The notes under the pieces were generated by a model. It was not told where the DNA came from, ran no database searches, and saw only the letters and a list, made by a program, of their open reading frames with translations. Below, one piece after another: positions 1 through 10,600 of a stretch of 64,000 nt of DNA. This stretch comes from Dioszegia crocea (Eukaryota > Basidiomycota > Tremellomycetes > Tremellales > Bulleribasidiaceae): the NCBI GenBank assembly GCA_001600615.1, contig BCKK01000001.1, positions 1,713,082 to 1,777,081 on the forward strand, in the 5' to 3' direction. Made by a program: the position numbers and the translations under genes. Position 1 is the first letter of the stretch. Every line of letters begins with the position of its first letter.

Positions 1-55
1 CACAACTCCCGGAACCCGCGGCCGGCAACTTGGAGTGGCCGTGAGAGACGCGTAC

Positions 56-165
56 CTTAGCTCAATGATTGTCTTCCATACAAATGGCGAGAACTGGATT
101 TGTGAGTCATCCTCAGCGACGAGTGTGCAGAGCGTATAGGCTTGACCTTCCGAGGGGGCTTTCAT
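56..165 (-). CDS. First exon of a possible glutathione S-transferase-like gene (partial at window edge)
   Basis: A 110-nt minus-strand reading frame starts at the ATG at 165 (MKAPSEGQAYTLCTLV) and ends at a donor reading GTACGC after SPFVWKTIIEL. The phrase SPFVWKT..EL resembles the start of basidiomycete glutathione S-transferase-like proteins, where a sequence like 'SPxxWRxRxAL' follows a short first strand, so a thioredoxin-fold N-terminus is plausible. Only about 36 residues are visible, because the rest lies beyond the left edge of the window, and no catalytic residue can be checked. A short upstream ORF overlaps the start codon. The family assignment is weak inference; that this is a first exon is better supported, because a clear frame ends at a consensus-like donor. 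Confidence 0.35.
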
Positions 166-209
166 CGCGACGTAGTAATATCGATGGTTGAGATGCGCTG
201 ACTCATCAT
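162..209 (-). promoter_or_regulatory. Upstream ORF overlapping the start codon of the edge gene
   Basis: A 15-codon minus-strand ORF begins with two tandem ATGs at 209 and 206 and ends in a TGA at 164-162. That stop shares bases with the downstream ATG at 165-163, an ATGA arrangement. Such an overlap can limit initiation or allow re-initiation at the main ORF. Whether it lies in the real transcript is unknown. Confidence 0.3.
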
Positions 210-745
210 GGTTATGGACCCCATCCGGGTAATCCGGACCTGACCGGCAGGTGAGGAATGCGATCAGTGTTACGGCATGTCGAGAACCTATCTGTCGAGT
301 ATATAGGTACTCAGTTGTAGACATTAGTAGCCTGACCAGGTCGCTGGCACCTGCGTAAGAGTCAGGATATAAACCCAGAGCTTGAAGCCCTCGGGAGACG
401 CCCAAGTATCTCCGGTCTACTCTGAGCAGCATTCAATACCATACCATACAACGAAGATCTGCAGATGTATACTGGATGTATCCCATCCTCTCAGCGCCTC
501 TATACTCCTATGGCAGCCAACCACTTCCTAGGCCCATCCGCACTGCCTCCTCTCGACAACGCGCCTATTCCCGTTGATCGACCGCCACGCGATCCCTGGC
601 TTCCGAATGCGGACGGTATTAGTGGACTCGCGGAGGCTGCGGAGGCTTTCCGATTTCTGCTTGAGGCTTGGACTGGGGTGTCAGATCAAGGCTCTAATTC
701 CTCTACGGAAATAAGTGGTGCAGGGAGGGAAGGGGTCGAGAGGGC
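166..745. other. Intergenic region, no supported gene
   Basis: About 580 bp separate the end of the AP-3 sigma gene from the first exon of the edge gene, both on the minus strand. It should hold the 3' UTR of the former and the promoter of the latter. A plus-strand ORF at 465-749 overlaps the AP-3 sigma stop by four bases and resembles no family, so it is not called as a gene. Confidence 0.5.
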
Positions 746-1578
746 TTAGGAGTGCGAAACGATGCCCGCCTCTGCAAGTCGCCGTAACATGTGTCGGTGA
801 TCTTGGGGATGGTAGATCGACTCACCACATGTACTGATCTCGTTGATATTCGTCTCGAGGACTAGTCCCCCTTGTATGATTTCCGCTAAGACATGATGTA
901 CCTACAGTGATCAGCCGGGGTGGGGTCGACGGATTTGGCCTGAGCTTCAGAGCGTATGGCTCACCTCATCGAAATGAAAGATGAGATCTAGTTCGCAGAC
1001 ATTCTCAAATGACCGGTCGAGAGACTCCACGAAGACCTGTATAGCGATTAGTACACCATTCCCTGGCCGCTAGGAGACTGCTTTACCTGTATGAGATCCA
1101 GAATACCCAGCTCCGATTCTGCTTCGTCTACGACGAATCTGCCTTGTCAGTCGCCAGTCTTCGTACAGGGTTCTTGATTGGGCTAGACATTGCAGACCAT
1201 GACTCCTCACTCGTGGCGGCTCAGCCAAAGGCAGACTCACACAAAGTACAGCGTCGCATAATGCCGATAAATCACCCTAGCCTCATCTTCCCTCCTGCCC
1301 AAATCCAATTCCCCCTGCTTAGCCTTCCCTTTCCCATTCGCACTTCCATTTACCGAGCCCGGCGTCGGAAATACCAAGTCGGGCGCATCGAGGAAATTAC
1401 ACACGCCCGAGGGTCGGTCAGAGATCAGCGAGAAGATCTGGGAGATGAGGGATTGTTGGACGAGGGGAGGGATGGGCGTGTAGAATTTTGATAGGCGGGG
1501 TTTACCTGTTTTTGATTAGCGCGAATCAGGACTCTGGGGTATACCTGCTGTGTTGAATATCAGTACTGCGTGGATCAT
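746..1578 (-). CDS. APS3: AP-3 adaptor complex sigma subunit
   Basis: Small chain of the AP-3 adaptor, which sorts cargo from Golgi or endosomes to the vacuole. Six exons (1545-1578, 1241-1505, 1087-1138, 965-1036, 826-901, 746-771) join in phase to 174 residues, which fits the sigma family. The start MIHAVLIFNTAGKPRLSKFY is the typical longin-fold opening. Later blocks include RVIYRHYATLYFVFVVDEAE, ELGILDLIQVFVESLDRSFE, NVCELDLIFHFDEVHHVLAE and GGLVLETNINEIST. The 'ELGILDLIQVFVE' and 'ETNINEI' blocks point to AP-3 rather than AP-1 or AP-2 sigma. An insertion rich in Gly and Lys (about residues 64-84, NGSANGKGKAKQG) lies in the middle; in other families this loop is shorter. It is transcribed divergently from the P5C reductase gene. 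Confidence 0.93.
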
Positions 1579-1808
1579 ATTGCCTGTGGATGATGTGTTG
1601 ATGAATGACTTAGCTTGGACCAAGCTCAGCTCTTTGGTTGGTGTCGGTTCTGGCCGGAGTTGTGAGTTGGCGAGCTAGCCGAGCGCCCTTCTACTCGAGC
1701 GAGCGACCATGAAAGACAATCTCATCCCCTCTATATCTACTCTAAAACAGAGAACAGTCTGAGCAGGTACCGCCTAGTCCTATCCCATCCATTATAAATT
1801 TCACAAAA
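1579..1808. promoter_or_regulatory. Shared divergent promoter, AP-3 sigma / P5C reductase
   Basis: Only 230 bp separate the two divergent start codons, so both promoters and both 5' leaders must fit here. A pyrimidine-rich stretch lies at about 1715-1745 and an AT-rich run (ATTATAAATT) at about 1791-1800 lies immediately before the P5C reductase ATG, too close to act as a TATA box for that ATG. Confidence 0.5.
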
Positions 1809-3104
1809 ATGGGTTACACACTCGCAGTACTCGGTGAGTTGCTTGGCCGACCGAATTCTTCTGCCTCTGACCAAGAAACATTACTGATAGGGTAGGATGC
1901 GGTACAATGGGCGTCGCCATCCTCTCTGGCGTCCTAACGTCTCTCGAATCCCGTCTCGCTTCTCCCCATAACCCCAATGGAGAAGCGCACGAGCCCGCGT
2001 CGGGTATCTCAACACCTACGGCATCCATGTTCCTAGATGCCCCCGATGAGACTTTGCCTTCTCGCTTCATAGCCACTGTCGGGCGAGAAGAGACGGGTCG
2101 GAAGTTGAAGAAGATCTTTGCGTCAGTTGGAGGCCGTGGCGAGAGTGTGGAAGTCCGGGCTGGGAAGGGTAACGTTGGGGCTGTAAAGGAGGCGGATGTT
2201 ATTTTGATCTGGTCAGTCACTATGGCTCGAGGAGCCGCAGAGTGTCAGCTGATCAGAGCAGCTCCAAGCCCCAGATTGCACGTCAGATCTTGGAAGAAGA
2301 CGGCATGAAGGAAGCGATAGAAGGCAAATTGGTCATTTCCATCTGCGCAGGTGTGACACTGTCCCAGCTCAGATCGTGGGTGCCTGCTTCTACCGAGGTA
2401 GTCCGAGCGATGCCCAACACTCCATGCAAAGTGAGTTCATATGACAATTGCCTCAGAGCGATGGATTCTGTCCCAAGTCTGCCGAGGTGGCATGGCTGGA
2501 GCTGACGCCTTGTCAGATTCGCGAAGGAATGACAGTAGTCACCCCCCTTGACTCAGCCCACACCCGCGCACTCCTCCTCGCCATCTTCACCTCCTGTGGA
2601 CGCTGTCGGTTCCTAGACGAAAAGCACTTTGACGCATGTACAGCATTGGCTGGATCAGGACCCGCATTTGTCGCGCTCGTCCTGGAAGCCATGGCTGATG
2701 GAGGCGTAATGATGGGTTTGCCTAGAGCGGAGGCTCTTGAGCTGGCTGCGCAGAGTGAGTGATGAAGGTCATGGGCGTATGTGCCTTATGGCAGCTGATG
2801 GTTGTAGCTATACAAGGTACAGGCCGTATGGCGCTTTATGCCGGACTCCATCCCGCCCAATTGAAGGATAGCGTCACGAGTGAGTATACTCTCCCCCTTG
2901 GTTAGAGGCCGGACGCTTGCTAACATCTGCAGCTCCTGGAGGATGTACCATCGCCGGTCTGCTCACAATGGAAGACGGCCGAGTGAGATCGACAATGGCC
3001 CGAGCTATCCAAGTAGCGGCAAATCAGTAAGCTGCAATTTCCCTCACTGCGTCGTGCCTCGCTGATCACCCAGTGCTGCTGGCTTGGGACAAGATAAGAA
3101 GTGA
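1809..3104 (+). CDS. PRO3: Pyrroline-5-carboxylate reductase
   Basis: Last enzyme of proline synthesis: reduces L-delta-1-pyrroline-5-carboxylate to L-proline with NAD(P)H. About 315 residues after splicing of roughly six introns. The N-terminal Rossmann motif is MGYTLAVLGCGTMGVAILSG, split by an intron inside the glycine motif. Other family marks are the VVRAMPNTPC block and, in the C-terminal dimer domain, DACTALAGSGPAFVALVLEA followed by KDSVTTPGGCTIAGLLTMED. The last exon after an intron at about 3028-3073 ends AAGLGQDKK and a TGA at 3102. A Ser/Ala/Pro-rich insertion follows the first strand (about residues 24-46), longer than in bacterial ProC. No targeting peptide is apparent, which fits a cytosolic enzyme. 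Confidence 0.95.
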
Positions 3105-3594
3105 TCAGCAACGTTGCTTTCTATGCACTCTTTTTCATCGGGTACACATCCGATCCATCTAAATCTTGCTCCACTATGTTGCTCATCGTCTACTAAAATA
3201 TCCGACTACTCATTCCTTGTCTAAGGATTGCTTCCGAAATACTCACTGAGTAAACGCAGACCCACTCCGCAAAATTCCGACTCGACTCGCATAGTGGCGC
3301 CACGGGAAGGCGTGTCGGACAAATGGGTGGCAAAAATGGCACTTATGCCCAACTTCAGCAAATTGTAAGCAAGTAGCCGGATACTTTTCAACCTATCATA
3401 CAGTCTTGATCTGTAGCCCTAATTTGGACTTTGCACATTCGTGCAAGCTTTGCTCTCATGTGGGTCTACGGCTTGCAAGTCCATGTCAGAAAGCTGAACT
3501 CTTCTCAAATCGCCATTGAATTAGACCACCAGCGCAGTCGTCCAAAACAGAATGGTGCATCACATCAGAACCCCTACAACTGCCGCCTCAACAA
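3105..3594. other. Convergent intergenic region
   Basis: About 490 bp between the ends of two converging genes (P5C reductase + and holocytochrome c synthase -). It should contain two 3' UTRs. I see no gene or repeat in it. Confidence 0.5.
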
Positions 3595-4620
3595 TCAAGC
3601 CGTGCCGCTTTGTCCCCGCATGTATTCTTCTACCCCTACGCGTATCCTCTCCGACACGCTGGTGAAGCTATCCAGCGCAGGCCGGACATCCAGCGAGAAG
3701 ACAGGGTTCCCCTCCTCATCCTTGCCCGCATCGTAATAATCTATGACGTATCGCGTCGTCGACGTCCGCGTGGCAGCGGCAAATGGCGATGGGGCAGGGG
3801 AGGGAGTGGATGTGGATTGGGATTGGGGTTGAGTGGTGATGCTGTTTACGTAGGCGGCAGCGGCGGTGGGATTGACAGGTTCGGCAGAACCATTCGGGTC
3901 TGGACGAGTCACGATCCAATCATGTCGGTCAAAGGGAGGTTCCGTGTTGAACATGGAAGGGAAGACCTTGCCGGCCCATAGGTGCATCCGGGCTTTAGGC
4001 GAAAGTTCCCCTGGCTTCCCTTCGAATCGAGCTAATTGGGCATGTTCACCGCTGAAGCTGGATCAGCATATCATCCGATGACCAAGCGATTTTACTTACC
4101 CGGGCAATCTCCTCTCCCAAGCCATAACTTCCTCCCACGCCCTCTCATTCAAGAAATTGTGAATAGCAACCACCATCTCTATGCTCTCCTCTGGTGTCTC
4201 CCATCCCTTCCTCACGAGCGCATTGTAGAACTGCTGAGGCGACGGGTACTCCCACTTCCCATTATGTTTATCCTCCGGTAACACATCCTCGCCATCCTCC
4301 GCATTCACCTGCGGTCGAGGGATCGACGAGACCTCTCGCTCGGTGGGTAGATCCAAGACTTGGCCGGGGGCTCTCTCGGTCGATGACAAGCCCAGTGGGA
4401 TTCGGTTAAGGGGATGAAGGGCTCGCTGGTCGTGCGGTATTGGACACTCAGCAGCTTTAGCCTTAGGGATAGTGGATGTGGTAGGTGTGATAGCAGGTGG
4501 GGAGTTGTGCATCGGACATCCGGCAGGAGGGGTATCAGCGGACGAAGCGATCGCGGGGTGGCTAGCCGGTAGGACGGGGCAGGAGGCGGAGGAGGATGAT
4601 GAGCCGATGTTCCACTTCAT
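3595..4620 (-). CDS. CYC3: Holocytochrome c synthase (cytochrome c heme lyase)
   Basis: Attaches heme covalently to apocytochrome c in the mitochondrial intermembrane space. Two exons (4100-4620 and 3595-4051) join in phase to 325 residues. The N-terminal third carries Cys-Pro heme-regulatory motifs (SCPVLP, GCPMHN, ECPIPH). The catalytic domain shows the family blocks LSSTERAPGQ, IPRP, WEYPSPQQFYNALVRKGWE, VVAIHNFLNERAWEEVMAWE, LARFEGKPGELSPKAR, PFDRHDWIVTR, then RYVIDYYDAG and FSLDVRPALD near the C-terminus. A low-complexity Ser/Pro/Gln insertion (TTQPQSQSTSTPSPAPSPF) lies between the DRHDW and YVIDYY blocks. The start is the ATG at 4620, giving the Ser-rich segment that normally precedes the first CP motif. 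Nothing is missing relative to the family. Confidence 0.95.
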
Positions 4621-5008
4621 GGTTGCGGATTTGATTTGCGAGAGATGTAAGCTTTCCGATGGTGCTGCAGGGAAGTGAAAGTACTCTGCCTGATGATAAG
4701 GCTTGTCACTGTGCAAGTATGACAGACGCAGCCTGGGGTGGTGTGGAAAAATCCCAGCCGTGCACACGGAAGATCTCGGCATCGGGTGGCAAACACTCGC
4801 TATTACGTCAGCGTCTCCCCCCCAAACCATGAAATCAAAGTCGCGTCGGATGATCACCGTTCACGTCGTATCACCCCATCAATGAATCAAGCTTTGCCCT
4901 GCCTGCCCTGTCTGTCCGCACAGCCCGACATATACCCCAGCGAGCCTACACACATCTGAAGCCCGTCCCATATCCACCTCTCCGTCCTTCACTCCTCTGA
5001 CTCCCGCC
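4621..5008. promoter_or_regulatory. Divergent promoter, holocytochrome c synthase / Hsk3-like
   Basis: 388 bp between two divergent start codons. The stretch before the Hsk3-like ATG is pyrimidine-rich (CTCTCCGTCCTTCACTCCTC), common in leaders of this kind of genome. No further element could be assigned. Confidence 0.45.
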
Positions 5009-5316
5009 ATGTCCTCCTCATCCAACCCCAAACTCCGACACTATGCCCACCTCGCTTCGCGTCTTCGCAATCTCACGTCCGCTCTGCAGGATACAGAGGT
5101 ACAGATGGAGAAGCTATCAGAACACTTAGGAGCTATGCAGAAGATTGGGATAAATTGCGGGTCACAGTGAGTTATATCGCGCCGTGTGTCTTGTGGCCAA
5201 GTAGCTCATAACCGCTCAGATTCATGGCTGTTTCGCGATTGTTGGACGTTGAGCTCAATGCGGAGAATGAGCGGATAGCACAGGAGACGGAGCAAAAGCA
5301 AGGGGGATCGCCGTAG
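5009..5316 (+). CDS. HSK3: DASH/Dam1 kinetochore complex subunit, Hsk3-like
   Basis: Small coiled-coil protein of 84 residues, too short for a naive ORF search. Exons 5009-5166 and 5220-5316 join in phase across a 53-nt intron with a GTGAGT donor and CAG acceptor. The sequence LRHYAHLASRLRNLTSALQD and later GSQFMAVSRLLDVE match the layout of fungal Hsk3 proteins: a heptad helix, then a conserved 'FMAAxRxL' segment. The DASH complex forms rings on spindle microtubules and couples kinetochores to them. The family call rests on this short pattern and overall size, so another small coiled-coil protein cannot be excluded. It lies divergent from holocytochrome c synthase and convergent with the LPMO-like gene. 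Confidence 0.75.
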
Positions 5317-5570
5317 CCCAAACTGGAAGGGGATGTGTGTATTTCTAGATTCTACAGTGATATGGGCGTTACCGTCGAATTGTAGTCAATGCATGTTGTA
5401 TAGCTACAAATGTATGTAATCCTCTCCAGGCGTCCAGCGCCGAGGTCTATTATAATCTATAATGTCCGTTCCGACGAAGTCGAGCGAGCTCATCCCAAAA
5501 CGCCCCAAAATGCCCTAATCTCCGGACTCTGAACACGCCACGCCCATAAGTACCTCTGGCCCCTCGCCTC

Positions 5571-6996
5571 TCACTCCTTCTTGGCAGACTTCCCGCTCAT
5601 CGCCATCTGCTTGACTACACGACGGACCAGCCGTTTGTGTGGTTGCGGACGAAGTGCCACTTCAAAGCCCGATCGTTTGGTTTTGCGTGTGCACGTCGTG
5701 CCACCGGGGCTGAGTGTGGGTAGCGCGATCGAGGTGGAGGATGAAGATGTGGATGAGGTGGTAGAGGTGGTCTCAGTGAGGAAGGTAGGTGATAGATCGA
5801 CGGATGTAGTAGATGTGGGATCGATGGATGAAGTAGACGCAGTAGTTGTGACGACAGCCACCGAGGTCGTGGTCGCCGAGATGGACGAGGATTCCTCGGG
5901 GAGGGGAGATGCATTATGCTGGTTGCCGATTGCTGAAGTCTGAATTGGCTCCGCGGTAGTAGCAGCAATCGTCGAGGAGACACTTGTCATAGATGACGAG
6001 GAAGCAGTCTCCAGCTGGACCACAGAGGTCGTGCTGGATACAGCAATTGAAGACGCCGGAGGAGTAGTGGATGAGGCTTCTGTCGCGGTGGTGGTGGTGG
6101 TAGTCGGGACAGCCGACGAGGTAGAGGACGAAGTGATGGAAGAGGATGTTTCTGACGACGTAGCGGCGGAGAACGAAGTAGTAGTCGTGATCGGTTCCGC
6201 CACACTTCTGCCCCTCGAACCTGCCGGCGTTTCCCCCGCATACTGATCCACGCAGTTCTGCCCCGTGATCCCTCGCTGCTCTGTAATCACCTGACCCCTG
6301 TATGGCCCACCAAACCGCACATTCTTCCCAGGGTTTGGAAAGACTGGATCCACCCCCTCGATCGTCGAACACCCATTCACGCCCGCATTGGCGACGAATG
6401 GCGGTGGATAATCCCTCGTTGGCAAACCCGCCCCGCCTCCCGTGACCTCGATGATCGCACAGTTCTGATAGAACTCCCTATTCCCCTGGTGGTTGACCCA
6501 GCTCCATGAGAAGACTGCTTCTCCCGACGGGGCCTCAGCTGGAAGTTGGAAGTCCATCTTGTAAGAGTCGGTGGGGCATCCGCCCATGATGGATAGAATG
6601 ACCTGCCAGGTCCGGCCGTAATCGTATGAGAGGGAGAGCTGGCACGAGCCGCCGAGATGGGGAGCACCGTTAGGACCGAGAGTGACGGATTGCCATGAGC
6701 CCGCTGGCCAATATTTTTGGACTTTACGTTCCTGCCATATCAGCGTGGTTCAATTACGAGATCCCTACGGAAAGATGACTTACACTCGCAGGTGTACTGT
6801 ACAGATACCCTTTACATGGGTAAGGCAGATTGTCCCCTGGCCAGAGTAAAGGCGCCATCATATCGTAATTCTTCACGTCCCAATTGACGGCGGGGTTGGC
6901 GGGGGACAGGATGGGGAAGGGGTCAATCATTTCCATATGCGCCAGAGCTGAGCCGGCAGCCGAGATGAGGATGGCGATCAGGGTAGAAGCGCGCAT
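5571..6996 (-). CDS. Secreted LPMO-like copper protein (AA11-like family) with Ser/Thr-rich tail
   Basis: Two exons (6784-6996 and 5571-6731) join in phase to 457 residues. A signal peptide MRASTLIAILISAAGSALA is followed directly by HMEMIDPF, so cleavage would leave an N-terminal histidine, as required for the copper histidine brace of lytic polysaccharide monooxygenases. Further marks are DNLPYPCKGY, the likely second brace His in APHLGGSCQLSLSYDYGRTW, then GGCPTDS, APSGEAVFSWSWVNHQGNRE and FYQNCAIIEV. These blocks are shared by fungal AA11-like/chitin-binding proteins. After the catalytic domain (to about residue 225) comes a Ser/Thr-rich region of roughly 150 residues, probably O-glycosylated. 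The last 40 residues are Arg/Lys-rich and lack the hydrophobic end expected of a GPI signal. Substrate is unknown; fungal wall chitin or glucan is inference. Confidence 0.85.
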
Positions 6997-7670
6997 TGCA
7001 GGAGGAGGGTTACCGGAGGTGCGGCCTGTGGAGTGCCGACTGGCGGTAGGGACGGTTGACTGGGGTGTCGATTGTGGGAGGTACGATAGAGTGCTGCGCT
7101 GCAGTCGACCCTTGGAGGAGGAAGGAGATATTTGAGGATAGGTGAGAGATGGGAAGGCAGAAGAGTAGAGTTAGCAGTCCTACATTCACCAACTCATGTT
7201 CAAGCCAAGGCCACAGAAAAAATCACGCTCGCCATTGCCCGCATTCCTACATTCCGCAACACCGCCGGCTTGGCAGGAACGCTCACCGGTACATGCACCT
7301 TCTTCAGCGTCGCCGCGCGATGGGCAGAGGCCGCATTCGTCCATGTCGAGAGCGATGCATGCAGTTGAAGGGGAATTTTGGCACATCAAGTCGCCAAGTC
7401 GTTGGCCGCGTTGGGAAAGAGAAAGATGGCGGGTCGATGAAACACGTGGCCGGATTTACGTCATCGGCGTTTCATCTTTCACAAGCTGCCAGACAACAAG
7501 TGAGTGAGCCTCGAGCAGCCTCGATTAGCTAGAAATGATCCTCAAGCATAGGCTGGAGTAACCGCAGACATAACGAGAACTTCTAAGTGCATATGTAATA
7601 CCCAAGCAATACACATCCGTTTCTTTCTACCGACACTTTCCGCCTGAAAAATCCAAGTTTCAAACACCTT
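6997..7670. promoter_or_regulatory. Intergenic region upstream of the LPMO-like gene
   Basis: 674 bp between the stop of pyruvate carboxylase and the start of the LPMO-like gene, both on the minus strand. It should hold the former's 3' UTR and the latter's promoter. Several overlapping short ORFs on both strands resemble no family and are taken as noise. Confidence 0.45.
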
Positions 7671-10600
7671 CTAATGGGTGATTTCCACGACGAGGTCACC
7701 CTGCGCAATCGAGTCGCTCTCCTTGACGAGAACGCGCTTGACCTTGCCTGAGACGGGCGAAGAGACGACAGATTCCATCTGGTCAAGTCAGTGTTTCGGT
7801 CCTGCGAGTGCAACCCAAGTGGTTAGACTTACCTTCATGGCGGACAGAACACAGAGGGGGTCTCCGGCCTTGACTTCCTGACCGTCCTTGACACGGACGT
7901 CAATGACAACACCGGACTGACATTATCAGTTACTATCTTGGGATTCTTGAAAGAGCTGTCAATTTACCATTGGTGACCCGACGGATCCGGGGTCTCCGGT
8001 CGACTTCTCCCTGCTGACGTGCTCAATAGCAGCGTTGGTGTCTTGAATAACAACGGCTCGGGTCTGGTCGTCAGCTCTTGTCGGGACTCCTTTTCGCTCC
8101 CTATCTAGCTCACCTCTCCGTTGAGCTCGAAGAAGACCTCCCGGGTTCCGGTGTCGGTGTTGAGCGTACCAACAGCGAGCAGCTTGATGGTCAAGGTCTT
8201 ACCCTGCTCGATGGAGATGGTCAATTCCTCGCCAATCTCAGGCTTTCCGAGGAAGTATCGAGTGGGGACGACACTAGATCACTCAGCTCGTGAGATACAA
8301 TCAAAACAAATAGGAACTCACCTCAAATCACCGTACTTCTCCACAAAGCCCTGGTACTCCTCGAATACCTTGGGGTACATGCAGTAACTCGAGACGTCAA
8401 AGTCAGAGATGTGCGACCCGAACTTCTCCCTGAGTTCGCCCTTGATCTGCTTAAAGTCCAGAGGCTTCATGTCGAGTCCAGGACGTTTGTCGATCCTCGC
8501 CTTATCACGGATAATGTTGGATCGAAGGGGTTCGGGGAAACCACCGTACGGCTGTCCCAAGTATCCCTGGAAGAACTCGACGACAGACTGGGGGAAGTCG
8601 AGGGATGCAGCACGGTCAATGACATCCTGCTTGGAGAGGTTGTTGGAAACCATAAATTGGGCAAAGTCGCCCACGGTCTTGGAAGAGGGTGTGACCTTGA
8701 TGATGTCTCCACACTGCATTGTCAGTAAAGGCATATACTCCGTGCGAGAGTAAACTTACAAGCTGGTTGGCCTCAATGTACTTCTTCTTGATCTCAATCC
8801 ATTGCGTGCCCAAGCCCAATTGACTGGCCTGGAATTGCAAGTTGGTGTACTGTCCTCCGGGCATTTCGTGGTCAAAGACACCCGAGTCGGATGCGCGGAC
8901 ATTGGCCTCGAAGCACTTGTAGAGCACTCGGATTTGGGACCAGTACGAGTTGAGGGCCTGGATGTTCTCGTGGGAGATACCCGTTCCGAGGCCGGATTGC
9001 TCGAGAGCGATACAGACAGCTCCCATAGCGGGTTGGGAGGTGAGTCCGGAAAGATCTGACACTTAGCTGAATTCTTACACTCAAATACTCGGACTTACCG
9101 TCAATGGCAACATCCACAACATCGGCCCCAGCGATGGCACAAGCAATCATACTCGCAGCGGCAATACCAGCAGTGTCGTGTGAGTGCACGTGGATGGGAA
9201 GGTCGGGGTACTGTTTCCTGATTGCGCCAATCAACCTATCACATCAGCTGATACTCCCCCGCCGAGTTTGAAACAACCTACATGGTAGCGGCCTGAGGTT
9301 TGAGCAGACCAGCCATGTCCTTGATACCTAGAACGTGGATACCTTCGTTGACCAATTGCTCAGTCAAGTCGAGGTAGTACTGCAGGGTGTACTTTGTCTT
9401 TTTGGGATTGGCGACATCGCCAGAGTAGCAAATGGTGCCTTCAACAACACCGCCAGCCTTCTTGGCGGCGTCAATACCGAGCTTCATGTTCTCAAAGTAG
9501 TTGAGGGAGCTATCAATCAGCTAGATCCTATCAAAACCTCGAACGACTCACTCGAAAACACGGAAAATGTCCAGTCCAGCCTCGACGGCCTTCTTGGAGA
9601 ACTCGTAGATGGCATTGTCGGGGTACGACGTGTATCCGACGGCGTTGGCACCTCGGACCAAAGCCTGGAGGGGAATGTTGGGCACGAGCTTCCTCAGTGT
9701 CCTGAGTCGGTCCCAAGGGTCTTCGTAGAGGAATCGCATGGCGACATCGAAGGTGGCACCACCCCAGCACTCGAGCGAGTAGGCGTTCTGGAGCGCGTGC
9801 GATGTCTCCTTGGCAATGTTGGCCATGTCGACGGTACGCATACGAGTAGCAAGGAGCGACTGGTGGGCGTCTCGCCAGGTAGTATCCATGATAAGCTGTC
9901 TCATGAGCTGTAGTCCCTTCTTGCATAGAGAGAGACTTACACAACCCTTGTAGTTCCTGATGGCCTTAGCGAAAGCCTCCGGTCCTTCGTTGACGATGAT
10001 GTTCCTCCAACCATTCTCGCATGGCCGGCTGGTGTCGATAACCTTGCTCGGGTCCTTGTTGTCGGTAATGACAGGGATCATAGCTTCGGTCTTCAAACCC
10101 GGCTCGCCCATCTGGCCCATGATTGAAGAACCGTTAACGGCAACATCACCGAGGTAGGCAAGGAGCTTCTGAGCTCGGTTCTGTGATTGGACAAGCTTGA
10201 ATAGCTCGGGCGTGTCGTCGATGAATGTAGTCCAGGTCTTGCCAGACTCAAAGACGGGGTGGGTAAGAAGACGGATCAGGAATGGGATGTTGGTCTGATA
10301 TCAGTTTCATCCAACCTGCAACATACCTTGACACCTCGAATACGGAACTCGACCAATGCACGCAACATCTTCCGCCTGGCAACTTCGTAGGTCGCTCCAC
10401 TGACGGAGCACTTGACAAGGAGGGAGTCGTAGTGGGGAGTGATCTGCGCACCGGCATAACCGGAGCTGGCATCCAATCGAACACCGTTACCACCGGCAGA
10501 TCGGTACACCTCGATCTTACCCGTGTCGGGTTGGAAACCGGCAGCGGCGTCTTCAGTGGTGATTCGGCATTGGATGGCAAAGCCCCTTCGGTGAATGTTC

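Noticed and set aside
465..749. Plus-strand ORF of 94 codons next to AP-3 sigma
   Set aside because: It has no family resemblance and is flanked by unspliced sequence, and its end overlaps the AP-3 sigma stop. Kept only as intergenic.
1801..2220. Minus-strand ORF opposite pyrroline-5-carboxylate reductase
   Set aside because: It is antisense to a clear enzyme frame and shows typical shadow composition.
5615..6246. Several overlapping ORFs around the Ser/Thr-rich tail of the LPMO-like gene
   Set aside because: Low-complexity coding sequence is open in all frames; these are shadows of the repeat-rich tail.
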